Assembly (NCBI RefSeq): GCF_030052815.1
Contig: NC_079503.1
Coordinates: 60,802,735-60,866,734, forward strand
From: Hevea brasiliensis
Lineage: Eukaryota > Streptophyta > Magnoliopsida > Malpighiales > Euphorbiaceae
Direction: 5' to 3'
Length of the DNA: 64,000 nt
Part shown: in pieces, positions 12,123-23,740 of the stretch
Position numbering within the stretch: position 1 is the first letter of the stretch
How the letters are laid out: each line of letters starts with the position of its first letter
Notes under the pieces: generated by a model
The model's database searches: none
The model's input: the letters and a program-made list of their open reading frames with translations, nothing else
What the model was told of the DNA's origin: nothing
Made by a program: the position numbers and the translations under genes

Positions 12123-12611
12123 TTACGGTGTAGGTAAAGTCAGGACTGGAGCCTCTGTCAAACATCTTTTCAATTCATCAAAACTTTGTTGGCATTTGTC
12201 CGTCCATTGAAATTTCACATCCTTTCTAAGCAGCTTGGTCAATGGAGATGCCAACATGGAGAATCCCTTCACAAATCGACGGTAGTATCCATTAACTTGA
12301 CTGCGAATCTCTGTGACATTTCTGGGTGGCTTCCAATTAAGGACAGCTTCAATCTTGCTAGGATCTACCTTAATGCCCTCTTCTGATACTACATGCCCCA
12401 AAAAGGATATCTCATTCAGCCAAAATTCACATTTCGACAATTTGGTATATAGTTGTTTCTCCCTCAAAGTCTGTAGTACAATCCGCAGATGTCTATCATG
12501 CTCTTCTGCAGTCCTCGAATAGACCAATATATCATCGATAAATACCACAACAAACTGGTCGAGGTATGGTCTGAAGATAGTGTTCATCAGATCCATAAAA
12601 GCGTGGAGCAT
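12123..12611 (-). CDS. pol: E2 pol, RT palm/thumb part (162 codons)
   Basis: Continues the reverse transcriptase after a frame break near 12605. It carries FIDD (residues 24-27), the YXDD-equivalent polymerase motif, then [34 protein letters not shown] and [10 protein letters not shown], all typical of Ty3/gypsy RT. It runs into the RT-RNase H connection ([11 protein letters not shown]) and ends at a stop near 12123; the downstream frame resumes at 12080. The breaks on both sides look like one- or two-base indels compared with E9. Confidence 0.92.
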   Translation of the reverse strand: MLHAFMDLMNTIFRPYLDQFVVVFIDDILVYSRTAEEHDRHLRIVLQTLREKQLYTKLSKCEFWLNEISFLGHVVSEEGIKVDPSKIEAVLNWKPPRNVTEIRSQVNGYYRRFVKGFSMLASPLTKLLRKDVKFQWTDKCQQSFDELKRCLTEAPVLTLPTP

Positions 12612-13176
12612 TGGTTAACCCGAATGGCATGACTAGGAATTCATAATGGCCATAGCGGGTTCTGAAGGCAGTTTTAGAAATACTTTGCTCTTGTACTTTT
12701 AGCTGATAATAACCTGATCTCAGGTCAATTTTAGAGAACACAGCTGCACCCCTCAACTGATCAAACAAGTCATCAATACGGGGTAATGGATATCTGTTCT
12801 TTATTGTCACCTTATTCAACTGCCGATAGTCAATGCATAGCCGGAGAGTGCCATCCTTCTTCTTTACAAATAATACTGGCGCTCCCCAAGGTGACACACT
12901 AGGGCGAATGAAGCCCTTATCAAGCAACTCTTGCAACTGCACTTTCAATTCTTTTAGTTCCGCTGGTGCTATTCTGTATGGCGTTATGGGGATTGGGTCC
13001 ACACCAGGCATAACATCAATTTCAAACTGCACTTCTCTTTCTGGAGGTAATCCTAGCAATTCATCAGGAAACACATCCGGAAAGTCACATCTGATAGGAA
13101 TGTCCTTGATCTTTGGACTCCCCACTTGGGTGTCTATCACATGTGCCAAGTATGCCTCACACCCTTTTCTAATCAT
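12532..13176 (-). CDS. pol: E2 pol, protease-RT linker and RT fingers/palm (214 codons)
   Basis: Starts at [12 protein letters not shown] in the linker after protease, then FPDVFPDEL and [12 protein letters not shown]. The RT domain begins about residue 65 (ITPYRIAP). It includes [32 protein letters not shown], the first catalytic Asp in KIDLRSGYY (Asp151), and [21 protein letters not shown]. After residue 191 the frame is lost near 12605, and the last ~20 residues are out-of-frame read-through. In the original element this joined gag-pro upstream, with a break near 13176-13240. Confidence 0.93.
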   Translation of the reverse strand: MIRKGCEAYLAHVIDTQVGSPKIKDIPIRCDFPDVFPDELLGLPPEREVQFEIDVMPGVDPIPITPYRIAPAELKELKVQLQELLDKGFIRPSVSPWGAPVLFVKKKDGTLRLCIDYRQLNKVTIKNRYPLPRIDDLFDQLRGAAVFSKIDLRSGYYQLKVQEQSISKTAFRTRYGHYEFLVMPFGLTNAPRFYGSDEHYLQTIPRPVCCGIYR

Positions 13177-13239
13177 TTTTCTAGCCAGTGCAGCTGAAAA
13201 TGATGTTTGAAGGCAATAACTGCCTCTCCCCCTGTATTA

Positions 13240-14845
13240 CTACATCACCATACTGAGGAAGACCAAAAGTGACTGTCTTGATCTCTGATCAATCATAGCA
13301 TGATGCACAGCTAACCAATCCATGCCCAAGATAATGTCATAATCTCTGAAGGGCATTTCAATTAAATCAGACAAAAAAGTGTGTCCTTGGATCACCAAAG
13401 GACAGTCTCTATATAGCCTATTTACCCTGACCTCCTGGCCTAATGGACTAGTTACTAACACATCATAGTCCATTGGTACACACGAAATAGTAGTAGAACA
13501 CATCACACTAGCACTAACATACGAATGTGTGGAGCCAGGATCAAATAACACATGCACATCTTTGTCAAGGATGGAGAAATTACCAGCTACAACATCTGAT
13601 GTTTCAGCCTCTTCCCTTTGACGCATGGTATATACTCTAATCCAGTGCGCCATGGATCTTTGGTGGTTAACGGTGCTCTGACTTCCAGGGGTGTTACCAG
13701 GACCCCTACCTCTGCCTCTGCCTCTAGCAGCTGATTGTGACCCTCTGGGTGCAGAGACTTTAGCTGATCCTTCAGATGTAGTGAAAGACCCAGACCGGCG
13801 TGGACTAATGCAATCCTTAGCGAAATGTCCGCTCCCTCCACAGTTAAAACACGCACCAGTAGCTCTGTAACAAACCCCACCATGAGTTCTACCACAGGTT
13901 TCGCACTGCCGTACTGATAGAGCTCCTCGGGGTGCTGGTTGGGTCTGCTGACCAGACCGAGGTGGTCTTTGGCCAGAAAATCTGCCTCGGCCTCTACGGG
14001 AGCTAGATCCCCCAAACTGTTTCCTCTTCCCAGAACCACTTCCAGATGCTTGTTCAGTAGTCTTTTCAGTTTTCTCTTGTGGACCCTTCTTCACTGCCCC
14101 TTCTGATTCTATCTTTTCTAGTTCTAGGGCCTGTGAGATCAATTTGGCAAATTTCTGATGTCTGAATCCCACAACTTGCATTCTCAGACTCTGTCTTAGC
14201 CCAGCCTCAAACCTCTTGCATCTGTCTCTGGGGGTGGAGACTAAGCTTCCAGCATAGTGGCTTAGTCTTGAAAAATCTCTCTCATATTCTGCTACAGTTC
14301 GGTTCCCTTGTTTCAAACTCAAGAATTCTTGCAACTTCATGTCCACATATGCATCGGGAACCCATTTCTGTCGGAACTCCCTCAAGAAGTCTGACCAGGT
14401 TAACACAGGTGGCTCCACCAGGCTGTGGGGGATGGTCTTCCACCATTCATAGGCATCCCCTTGTAATAAGGAGACAGAATACTCAAACTTCATTTCTTCT
14501 GTACACTGCAGCTTTCTAAAAACCCGTTCCATTCTTTCCAACCACTGTTCTGCTTCCAGTGGATCCACAGTGCCTTTAAACTCGGTGGCCCCAAATTTCA
14601 TCAATTTTTCATCTTGCGAAAGTGAGGTGTGGTTGTCTTTGCAGTCTTGGCATTTGAGATTGGGGTGGCACATTACCCGCCATTTGCTGAAAGAAGGCAG
14701 CCATCTGCTACATAAATTGAGCAGGAAACTGCGGTGCTGGAGCAGGAGCTGGAGTGGCTGACCCACTCACATTCTGCAGTGCTAGGGCTTCCCCTTGAAC
14801 CTCAGCCTCAACAGATTGTTCTTCGGAATGATCTCCTCCTTCCAT
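13240..14845 (-). CDS. gag-pol: E2 gag-protease (one frameshift in the leader)
   Basis: The probable start is ATG at 14845-14843 (MEGGDHSEEQ). That frame stops near 14711. The main frame opens at 14766 and reads 508 codons. Gag core: GATEFKG, EAEQWLERMERVF, GDAYEWW, then the FLREFRQK and QEFLSLKQG block (residues 126-220). Arg/Gly-rich linkers follow, with one CCHC knuckle at Cys306, Cys309, His314, Cys319 (13810-13851). The protease active site DPGST is at Asp409, with IILGMDWLA at 478-486. Gag and protease share one frame, as is common in this group. The frame derails after MIDQRS (near 13285), where E9 reads an intact RLKTVTF. Confidence 0.93.
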
Positions 14846-15014
14846 TCCGTTTTTCACAATTTTCTACTTCCTGAGATCAAACACAAGGAGGTTGACCTCC
14901 GTTAGTGCATATTCATGATGTAAATATGTCATATGCATCAATTAAAGACACTTGAGCAGTTGTACATATCAAAGAAATATTCACATACATAGTCAAAATT
15001 TATTGCAAAACCAG

Positions 15015-15026
15015 GCTCTGATACCA
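15015..15026 (-). other. E2 primer-binding site
   Basis: Minus-strand TGGTATCAGAGC, matching initiator-Met tRNA, 8 bases inside the 5' LTR. Confidence 0.95.
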
Positions 15027-15685
15027 CTAAAACATGTCACACCTTACCGCTCCGTAAGGCATAGCATTCTCCCGTAGAATACTTAATGAACTACCGAACT
15101 TCACCTACCGATAACTCTTTAAGTACCCTACAAGGGATTTTAAAATAATTTTCTTACATTTTGGAAGTGGTGAGCATTTTGGTAAGAATTAAAAACCATT
15201 TATTCAAAGTTTAAATACTAGTAAAAATTTTTGTCCATTCAAATTTTGTCGCAAATTTTATAAAAATTTTAACAGAGTTCCCTCTGTATTTTGAGAAACC
15301 AGTTCTTCAAATACCTGTAAAAACACTTCCAAAACTATTTTACAACTCCCAACCTCCAATAATTCACAATTCAACTCAAGTCAATCCATTTCAAAACAGT
15401 TTCACAATCCAAGTCAAATTTGTCAACTCAGTAGGTTCAATAATTCCATTCACAAAACATAAGGCAGAAAATCCATATGTACAAATATTAAATTTACAGA
15501 AGAAAATCTAAAATAATATTATTATAGTTTATTTACAACTGCTCAATTTACATTGATACTTATGACATTACAGTATTTACATCAAAATAACCATAAGGGT
15601 ATAAAACAATACCCGTACAAAAAGGGATCAAAAAGATCTTGTCAATCCCGCAGCTCACTCTGCTGCTTTCTCCTTGCTTTTATCT

Positions 15686-15736
15686 GCGACAGTAAATTAA
15701 ACTATCGCTGAGTATAAACATACTCAGTGGTGCACA
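15686..15736 (-). other. Two-hairpin module, E2 5' LTR copy
   Basis: Perfect stem CTGAGTAT-AAAC-ATACTCAG (15708-15727) beside GCGACAG...CTATCGC (15686-15708; one G-T wobble). The flank TGGTGCAC is conserved. The stem sequence differs from group A copies in E5 and E9 but pairs equally well. Confidence 0.75.
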
Positions 15737-18136
15737 ATAAAGATTTAAAATGCGATACATACATCATTTATTGATGAAACATAATTTGAATACTTCACAA
15801 TCACATTTTGCAAATATCAAAGCTCATAACAATTCATTTTGTCAAATAATATATTAAACAACAGTTTAGTCAAACAATTACATAAACACAGTGTTGCCAA
15901 AGTCGTACACAACTTAAGCCATGACACAAAATTTCCGATCAATGCCGTGTTGTACACCACGACAAAGCAATCTCAACCCCATTAATCGAAACCAATGAGG
16001 GAGGTGGCTAGCTAGCTAATGAGTACTCATCCGATCTACAACCTCAACTGGCAAGCCAGAGAGGGAGGAAAATAAATGATCTCAACCCCATAAATGGAGG
16101 AGGAATAATAAGTAACTGTCATGCTAAGTGTGAATCAAAAATTCGTTTCAAAAATTTCATTCAAATATTGCATACAAAAATCAATCCATTTCCAAAGTTA
16201 CAATTTGATCACAAGGTGGCAACACAAAAGTTCATAAATTCATAATGCGTAATAAATCAATTTTCCAAGGATAAAATGCTTAAATAGGGTTTATTGTGCA
16301 CAAACCTCAAGCGAGTCGTCCCTTAGCCTCGACTCATTTCCTCGGGTTCCATCCCGATATTCTTTTCAACTGAAACACAAAATTTTACAATGTTTCAGTA
16401 CTAGAACTTAACATAAATCCCAAAATAAATTTTAACTTCACATTTACCTATTTCTAACGTGTTAAATTCGACGTTTACGAAATTTTGTGTTTTGGGTTAC
16501 TATTCACTGTACTATTTAAGTCAAATAATTGACTTTCTAAGGATTAATAGGTATGGAAACTCCAACTTCACCCACATACCACATTTTGTTCATTAAACTT
16601 GTTGGTTTTGGTCACTTTTTCAAAGCATAGGTCATTTTGGCAAAATTGCCAATTTTCGGTTTTGTGCTCCGAAGTTGCACTATTCCATTGGTCGATCTAC
16701 TGTTGGAATTTGACAAAACTTCATTCATAGAAAATGTTCCTTATTGTCTTAAGTGTATTCTCATTTTTGGATCAGCTCAATCGGAGTTTTGTAGCTCAAG
16801 TTATGGCCAAAATAAGTTTACTGTTTACGTGTACTGTTCATACTGAGATTTTGGTGCTGGCAGATTTTTGGTCCAACTTTGGTTAATAATTTGATCAAGT
16901 TAAGTTCATAATTTGGTCTCACTTTCTTCATATGAAATGTTGCACTATGTCTTATGTTTCCATCGGTTCAAGAATCGCCTAAATCCGAGTTTTCTAGAGG
17001 GAGTTATAGCTATCCAAACATTGCTGCTCAACTGAAAATCTGCAGAGTTGCAGTACAGTAATTTAATTTTGCTCAATGATTTTGAAAGGGTTAATGGCCT
17101 AATTTGGGTTGGTGTTCTTCATGAAAGTTTTAGGTCTATATCATATCTAATTGCTGGTAAAATTTCAGGTCAATTTGACCTACCTAGCTCGAGTTATGAC
17201 CAAATGAACAGTTACTGTTCATTTGGTCAGTTTGGTGCAGGGCAGCCTGCTATCAATTCACTTTGGTCAATTGTTTCACCAAGTTTTGGTCAGTTTTTGG
17301 TCATGGTTCCTTAATGAAAATTGTGCTCTTTTATGTCTATTTTCATCTCCAATTAGTGGCATATCAATTGGACTTGTAAAATTTGAGTTTTGGTCCTTCA
17401 AAGTGGGTTTGGTCATGTTGCCAGCAGCATGACCATTGACCTACGAATTTAGCTAAATTTTCCACCATTCCCACACAACTTATTTGGTCATAATTGACCA
17501 TTATTTCATTTCACAATAGGTTAAACATGCCATTTATGTATTTCTCCAATTTTTGGTTCATAAACCCTAGCATTGAAAACCCTAACTCATCATTTTCATG
17601 CCTTTAACTAGTTCTAATGGTTTAAATGTTAATCATTTAACTATGTAAAGTTTCTAAACTCATTCAATTGCATCATATTCAAGCAAACCATACTCCTCCC
17701 AACCAGGCCAAATTTCAGCAATGGTCATTCTCCCATGTTTGTTTCATTTAATCAAGTTCTAAGCTCACTTTCAACCATCACATGTGCATTTGAATGGATA
17801 AATGAAGAGTTTAGCATACTAACCTTTGTGTAGCAATTTTCTTCCTCCTTTCCTTCAAATTTTCCTTCTTTCTTTCTTGCTCAATCCTCTTCTCAAGTTG
17901 CCTAGATAAGCTTTAACTATGGTGGCTAATTTTTCTATGGTGGAATTAGGGATTTGATCAAGCTCAAAATGAGCTTTAATGGATGTTTTGGGTGAGGGAG
18001 AGGGTGAGGGAGAGAGAATCACATTTTTGATGAAGAAGATGACTTTATTATATTTTTTTTTCTTTTCTTTTCTTTTCTTTTATGTCTTAGGAAGACCAAA
18101 ATTCCCAAATTAATAAAATAAATCAATTAAGCCTTT

Positions 18137-18158
18137 ATGACATCATGCATGATGTCAT
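18137..18158. promoter_or_regulatory. 22-bp palindrome, second copy
   Basis: Identical to 9593-9614, in the E2 5' LTR. Confidence 0.5.
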
Positions 18159-18718
18159 CACTTTGACTTTTCCAACCTCTTTCCTTTTCTTTTTTTTTCT
18201 ATTTATTTTTCTATTAGTTCTTTAATTCTATTGTCGATTCCGAAATTTTCTTTTCTCCGATTTTATTTGACAGTTATGTCAGGAGTCAGCTCTCGGGGTC
18301 AATTGACCAAATTGCCCCTCGCCGGTTCATCCCGGTTTGCAAATAATCCAATATTTCTTCCGGCTCCCTGACCTAATTATTTGACTGACTTAACAGTTCT
18401 TTTTCGTGATTTTCTCTTTTCCACTGTGTTCATAAGGGTCCTAAGGACCGCAGCGTCACTTTTTACGGTTCGAAATTTGAGTTTAAAATGACTTCGCGAT
18501 GCGTTCAGGAGGTCACTCATCGCTGTGACTCTCGGCTCGTTTAACCTCTTATGTTCTGTTTTTCTTATTTATAGTTAACTAATTAAACATTACTAATTAT
18601 TTGTGTTTATGGCTTCTCCAATTGTCTTAGGTGTGGCTCTAATCCCAATAATTGTCCGGACTGACACCGGTCACCGGAATAGTGAAATATACCAGGCTAT
18701 GCAAACGGGGGTATTACA

Positions 18719-19168
18719 ATGTGAATTAGTAACTGTAATTTTATTTGTATATTCTGTACTTGATAAATTTATGTACTTAGTTGGCAAATTATGCAAAATA
18801 ATAAAATGTAAGAATTTTGATATATGAGTTAAGTATCTGATCATGATTATTCTAATTGAGATTGAGTATGAAAAATTTTGAGACTGATTCTGAGTTGTGA
18901 ATTGGAGTATATATTGAAATTGTTTTTGGCAGGTTTAGAAGAACTGTTAGTCCAAATTACTGCCAGCACTCTGTTGGATTATCATTGAAATTTTTGAATT
19001 TTCCAAATTAGTCAGATTTTGATAAAAGTAAAAATAGCCTAAACCTCAGATAAGGTTTTTGAACAAGTAAATCTAGAACTATAATGAAATCAGATAAGAT
19101 CAGGTGCTCCAGCACGCCGTGTAGCACGCCTTGCTCGGCTACACTGTAGACGGGTGAGGGGTGTTACA
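18719..19168 (+). repeat. E3 LTR, 3' end
   Basis: Continues 6487 after the E2 insertion (first 5 bases are the duplication). It ends GGTGAGGGGTGTTACA, as E4 does, preceded by a GGTGCTCCAGCAC hairpin shared with E4. No primer-binding site follows; E4 LTR sequence does. So this is a 3' LTR or solo LTR. The 5 bases after it (19169-19173, TTAAG) should be its target duplication. Confidence 0.85.
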
Positions 19169-20021
19169 TTAAGTATGAAAAAGTCAACATTTTGGTTGAC
19201 TAGTATGGTAAATAGTAATCAAAATGATTAGTAAATTAAGATGAAGACCTAGAACCAACTCTAAGCTTAAATGCTTAGAATTGTATGACAAATGTGGACT
19301 ATACATCCTAGTCAAAATTGTTAAAGGGAAATTAAAGCCATAAATTTGAAATCCATGAATTGTTCATGGATTACTTGAAACATGAAAAATAAGTCACCTA
19401 ATTGATGTGAATAGATAGTTAGGGCTTATATGCCCATCACAAATAGAATTCATAAAACATTAGTAACTCAACTTGAAATATAAAATTTGTAATTACATAA
19501 GTAGATTTTTGAATGTATAAATGAGAAAGGAAAAATGTTTTGAATACAATGGTACATGTGAACCATTGTTTTGAATTGTGATCAATATGAATGACATAAT
19601 GAATAAATAAATGAATCATATTAATATATGAATGAGACATTAGCTCTCATTATTGTAGAAAGGAAAAGTACTTTGAGTACAGTGGTATAAAAGGATAATT
19701 GATGTGAATTGTAATCACATAAATGATTAAATGAATGTATAAATTATAATTGAAATTTATCATGAAATAATGAAGTCATAAAACACAATGCATTAATATT
19801 TAATGATAATATGTGCCCTTGTATTGCCTAGACACGTGTATCAGATTGGATAGATTGGCATGCCAATAGGGTATTGTTTTAGCAGTACTGCGAAAGGCTT
19901 TATGCCTATATTCATGGCTTTATGCCCGTATTCCTGGCTTTTATGCCCGTATTCATGGCTTTTATGCCCGATTATGTGATATCATGGCTTTTTAGCCATA
20001 CTGACTGCATACGTTGTTGAC
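19169..20021 (+). repeat. E4 5' LTR, middle piece
   Basis: Matches 36588-37420 of the E4 3' LTR almost base for base, from GAATGAAAAAGTCAAC-like sequence to GCATACGTTGTTGAC, where E5 is inserted. No coding content. Confidence 0.93.
19894..19979 (+). repeat. ~21-bp tandem repeat in E4 5' LTR
   Basis: Four units built on GGCTTTATGCCCGTATTCAT. The 3' LTR copy (37314-37378) has one unit fewer, so the array has slipped since insertion. Confidence 0.8.
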
Positions 20022-20630
20022 TGTAACACCCCAAAGTTCGGTAGTGTGTTCTGCTGCTCCGGTGACTAGTGTTGTCCGGACTGCTAGGATGCCTAGAACC
20101 GTACTTCGATATGAGTGAGGAGACATAAAATAATGAAATACAAGAAAAGAAAGTACAAGAAAAACAAAGGAAAAATGATAGCAAAGAAATGTGACCAAGT
20201 TAAACGAGCCGGGAAACCTAACGATGGGTGACCGCACCGGGAAGTCACGGCGTGGACCGTTGACTAGCCCTGGACTGCGGGAAACCCTGGAAAATATTTT
20301 TAGGACTTAAATAGACCCTTGTTGAAGAATAAATATCATTAGAAAGATCAAAGAAAAATTAAATAATTAGTACAAAGAAAAGTGAGAAATCGAAAAACAG
20401 ACAAAACCCGGTAATACCGAAAAATCGGGAACGTAACCCGAACAGGGGCATTATGGTCATTTGACATCCCGAAGTGTCTTTTGACCTAAATGTCCATTAA
20501 AAATAAATAGTATTACACTTAGAAAATAAAAGGAAAAATTAATTTAGTGGTACCTAAAGTAAATAGCTAAAATCAAGGTTAAATGTGGGATTAAGTGAAA
20601 GTTAGCTTAAAATATGATTTAAATTTAGTT

Positions 20631-20666
20631 AGTGGACCACTAGGGATTTAATTAAACATAAATATG
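20631..20666 (+). promoter_or_regulatory. Possible E5 core promoter
   Basis: Inverted repeat AGTGGACCACT (20631-20641), which resembles TCP-type sites, followed by CATAAATATGGC (20655-20666) as a TATA candidate. The inverted repeat recurs in E1 (about 2862), E9 (about 59613) and E10 (about 54800). Inference from position and conservation only. Confidence 0.3.
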
Positions 20667-23077
20667 GCTGAAGTAAGTCCACTAACCATCTGAAATCCCA
20701 TCTTCCTCAAATCCTCTCAAATGGCCGAATTGAAGAACCCTTGAAAACCTCCATTGACGTTTTCTTTGAGCTTGATTTCCTCTCTCCATTTCAACTCCAT
20801 TCACTTAGGTTCTTTCATGAAAAATGGTCTACACACCACAAGGAAGATATTAATACCAATTTTGGGAAGTTTGGTGAAGGTTTAGCAAGTTACAAATAAA
20901 GGTAAGTTTGCATTTTTGAGAAATCCTTTGTTAAAGTTTTTGTGCATGTTATGGGTATTAGTTTGGTGAAGGAAAATTTTGAGTTTGAAAGGTTATTGTT
21001 ATTTTCATTTTGGACAGCCATGGGTCACGTTTATGATGAGGTATTTGTGCATATAATTGATGGGAAAGAATGTTAATAATGGTGATTTAGTAACTTAGTG
21101 AGTTATTGCATGTTTATATGGTGAATTATGCACTTTGATGGGAATTGGCATATGGTACGGCAATGTGATGTTGATGAATGATTTGTGGAAGCTTGTGGAC
21201 ACTTGAGAAATGGTGTATATTGAAGGAAGAGTGGGCAGAATATTGACCTAGAAGGATTGATGATATGTATGTGAATGAATGTTGTAAAGTGTATGTAAAG
21301 TTTGTAATGTTTAGGTGTGGTTGTAATGGTATTTAGAAATTGTAATTGTGAATGATATTTGGTGTGTTGAGGATGATTGGAATCTGCCCAAAATAATGCT
21401 AATGTAATGTAGAAAATATTTTTGGTAATGTGCCAAAACAGTTTGGTAGGGTATGGAAGTAAACCTTGCAAGGTGAGTATGTGTTTGAAGTTGGGGTGTG
21501 AAATGCATATTGAGGGCAGTGTATATTTTAGCCTATAACCTTGAATGTGTAACCTCAATTGGTATGAGACTAATTTGGGGTGAAACTAGGCACAAAATGT
21601 GCCAACTTTCATTGAGAAACCATGCCAAAATTCTGCTTGCAAGGTGACCTAAAAATTTGACCAATTCGGATTAGGTGCAATTAGGACCTGAAAAATGACC
21701 AATTGGGCAGCAGTGAGTATTTAGGCTATAACTCACTCAAAGCAGGTCCAATTGACCTGAAATTTTAACCATGAATAGTTAAGACCCATACCTACAAGTC
21801 TTATGAAGACACCAAAACCCAGAAATGACCATAAGCAAGTCAAACAACTTGCACAAGTTCGGGTCCAAAAACTGACCGAACCAGAATTGACCAATTTGAC
21901 CTAAAATTGACCTAAAATGGTACCACTTGACCAGCAATAGTGTAATGACCATAACTTGGTCTACTTAACTCGGATTGACCTGAAATTTTGCACCGCGTGC
22001 AATAAAACCTAGATCTACAAGTTTGTAGTTTCGACTGAGACCCGAAAACCAAGGGAACTAGATCGTCTGGTTAGGTCAAACCAGTGTTCCGGAATCCAGC
22101 AATTTGCATTAAAATGCACTAAGCGAGGAAATGACTTTGGTAAAACATACCAAACCTAAAACCCTATCGAGTGTGACATATTAACGACACTAAAACCTAA
22201 TTTACCTAAAACGCATCGAGGGTCGGTATATTAGGTGATTAAGCGAATAATTGAGTTCAGTGCATTATTTACCAAACCCCATCGATAGAGACAGTTTAAT
22301 TTGGTACTGAAACACTTCAAATTGTGTTTCTCAGTTAACAAGGACTCAGCAAAAGGGAAAGAAATACTGAGTCAAGACCAGGAGACAAATATCAGAGGTT
22401 TGTGTACAACAACTGTTTCTTTTGAATTATTTTCAATGGAAATAAATATTGATTATTTGTATATCATTATTTTAAATTGTGGAAATGTGTTTGAGGAATA
22501 TTTATTGATTGAAAAATATTGTGAATAGTTTGAAACTGTGAAAAATGGTTTGAATGACATTGATGGATACTTATTGATTAAAAAGCATTAGAAATGGTTT
22601 GAAACCACAGCTATCATGTATATTGATTGTATTCCTCTCTAGCTTGTCTAGTGGGATGAATTGAATTCCCTCTCTGGCTGAAGTGTTAAGGTGTGTGCCT
22701 GTTGAGGACGAATAGAATGAGTACTCATATTTTTGCTAGCTAGCCATGTTATTCCTCATTAGTCATCGACTTTTGGGATGAATTGAATACCTCATTAGCC
22801 ATCGGCTTTTGGGATGAATTGAATTATGGATCATGATTAAGCTGTGTGTGATTTACTGATGTGTATTGTGAGATTGTGAAGTGGATTTTAAACTCTCATT
22901 GACATATACTGTCTTTTGAATTCAAACCTGATCTGACTTTTGGAAAATCATTGTGATATTGAGAAATTGAGTTTAAATTCTTATTGACCTTTATTGTCTT
23001 AAATTTGACTATGGTTTTAAGTATCCACTATTTACATGATTTATGAATTGTGATTTAAATTGTATTTGGTTAATGTT

Positions 23078-23124
23078 GTGCACCACTGAGACATTGTCTC
23101 AGCGATAGCTTTATTCATTGCCGC
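23078..23124 (+). other. Two-hairpin module, E5 5' LTR copy
   Basis: GTGCACCACT, then CTGAGACA-T-TGTCTCAG (23086-23102), then GCGATAG...TTGCCGC (23102-23124). The last arm reads CCGC where E9 has GTCGC. Confidence 0.75.
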
Positions 23125-23728
23125 AGTAGAGAGACAGAGTGGCAAAGCAGACTAGGCCGCACATACCTCCAATGAGAGATTTTTCTGTATAACGAGTATC
23201 GCTTTTTGCATTTTGTATCAGAATGTATGACATTTGTATGTATATTTTCTTTTTGGTTTTGAGCAGTTGTAAATTCAAATTGTACCTTGAAGTTGTAAAT
23301 TAATTATGAGTTATTTGACTTGTAAAAATTGTATTATATTTCCTTATCTCAGACTTTGAAAAATTTCTATGGAATTGAGTTGATAAATTGTTGTGTTGAG
23401 AAATGTATTGAAGTTGAGATTTGGAAATTTATTGAAGTGCTTTTTACAGATTTTCTGAAGAACTGTTTTATCCAAAATACAGATGGCACTCTGCCAAAAT
23501 TTTTACAGAAATCCCAAATAAATCAAATGAGTTAATTGTTTCACTTCAGTTCACCAAAGTTTTTAATACCTGTAAATAGTGCTCACCACTGTAAAATAAG
23601 TAAGAAAAGTTTTTAAAATCCCTTATAGTGTATTTAATGGGTTATCAGTAGACGGAGTTGGTAATTCATTAGGTATACTATGGGATCATGTTATGCCTTA
23701 CAGAGGGGTAGGGTGTGACATGTTTTGG

Positions 23729-23740
23729 TGGTATCAGAGC
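23729..23740 (+). other. E5 primer-binding site
   Basis: TGGTATCAGAGC, 8 bases after the LTR end; initiator-Met tRNA type. Confidence 0.95.

Larger units (their letters stand above)
6488..18718 (-). mobile_element. E2: complete chromovirus-like LTR retrotransposon, 12.2 kb
   Basis: The element reads leftward: 5' LTR 15035-18718, PBS 15015-15026, gag-pro, RT, RNase H, integrase, chromodomain, polypurine tract 10177-10191, 3' LTR 6488-10176. A perfect 5-bp target duplication ATGTG flanks it (6483-6487 and 18719-18723). It splits the E3 LTR. The two LTRs differ at few positions by eye, so insertion is recent compared with its host. Coding frames are the least damaged in the window, with about four breaks. 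Confidence 0.96.
15035..18718 (-). repeat. E2 5' LTR (3,684 bp)
   Basis: Near-identical partner of 6488-10176. The minus strand starts TGTAATACCC and ends GGTGTGACA. The first differences seen are small indels in the T/C microsatellite and a few substitutions. It carries the same hairpin, palindrome and U3-head blocks (18509-18545). The long intergenic-looking stretch holds no gene. Confidence 0.95.
20022..23720 (+). repeat. E5 5' LTR (3,699 bp)
   Basis: Starts TGTAACACCCC and ends GGGTGTGACA. U3-head block at 20196-20232, inverted repeat AGTGGACCACT at 20631-20641, three ~90-bp modules at 21531, 21724 and 21948, palindrome ATGAGTACTCAT near 22718, hairpin module 23078-23124. No gene; antisense frames of about 150 codons are AT-rich and lack any domain. 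Confidence 0.95.

Noticed and set aside
12313..13210. Plus-strand frames opposite E2 RT
   Set aside because: Shadows of the minus-strand RT, whose catalytic motifs and codon structure are clear.
18719..19168. Possible host sequence between E2 and E4
   Set aside because: It continues the E3 LTR across the ATGTG duplication and ends in the LTR terminus GGGGTGTTACA.
21103..21558. Antisense open frame of about 150 codons in the E5 5' LTR, with a near-identical copy at 29621-30091
   Set aside because: It recurs only because the LTR is present twice. The composition is AT-rich with Thr/His/Ile runs, and there is no domain, signal or membrane pattern.
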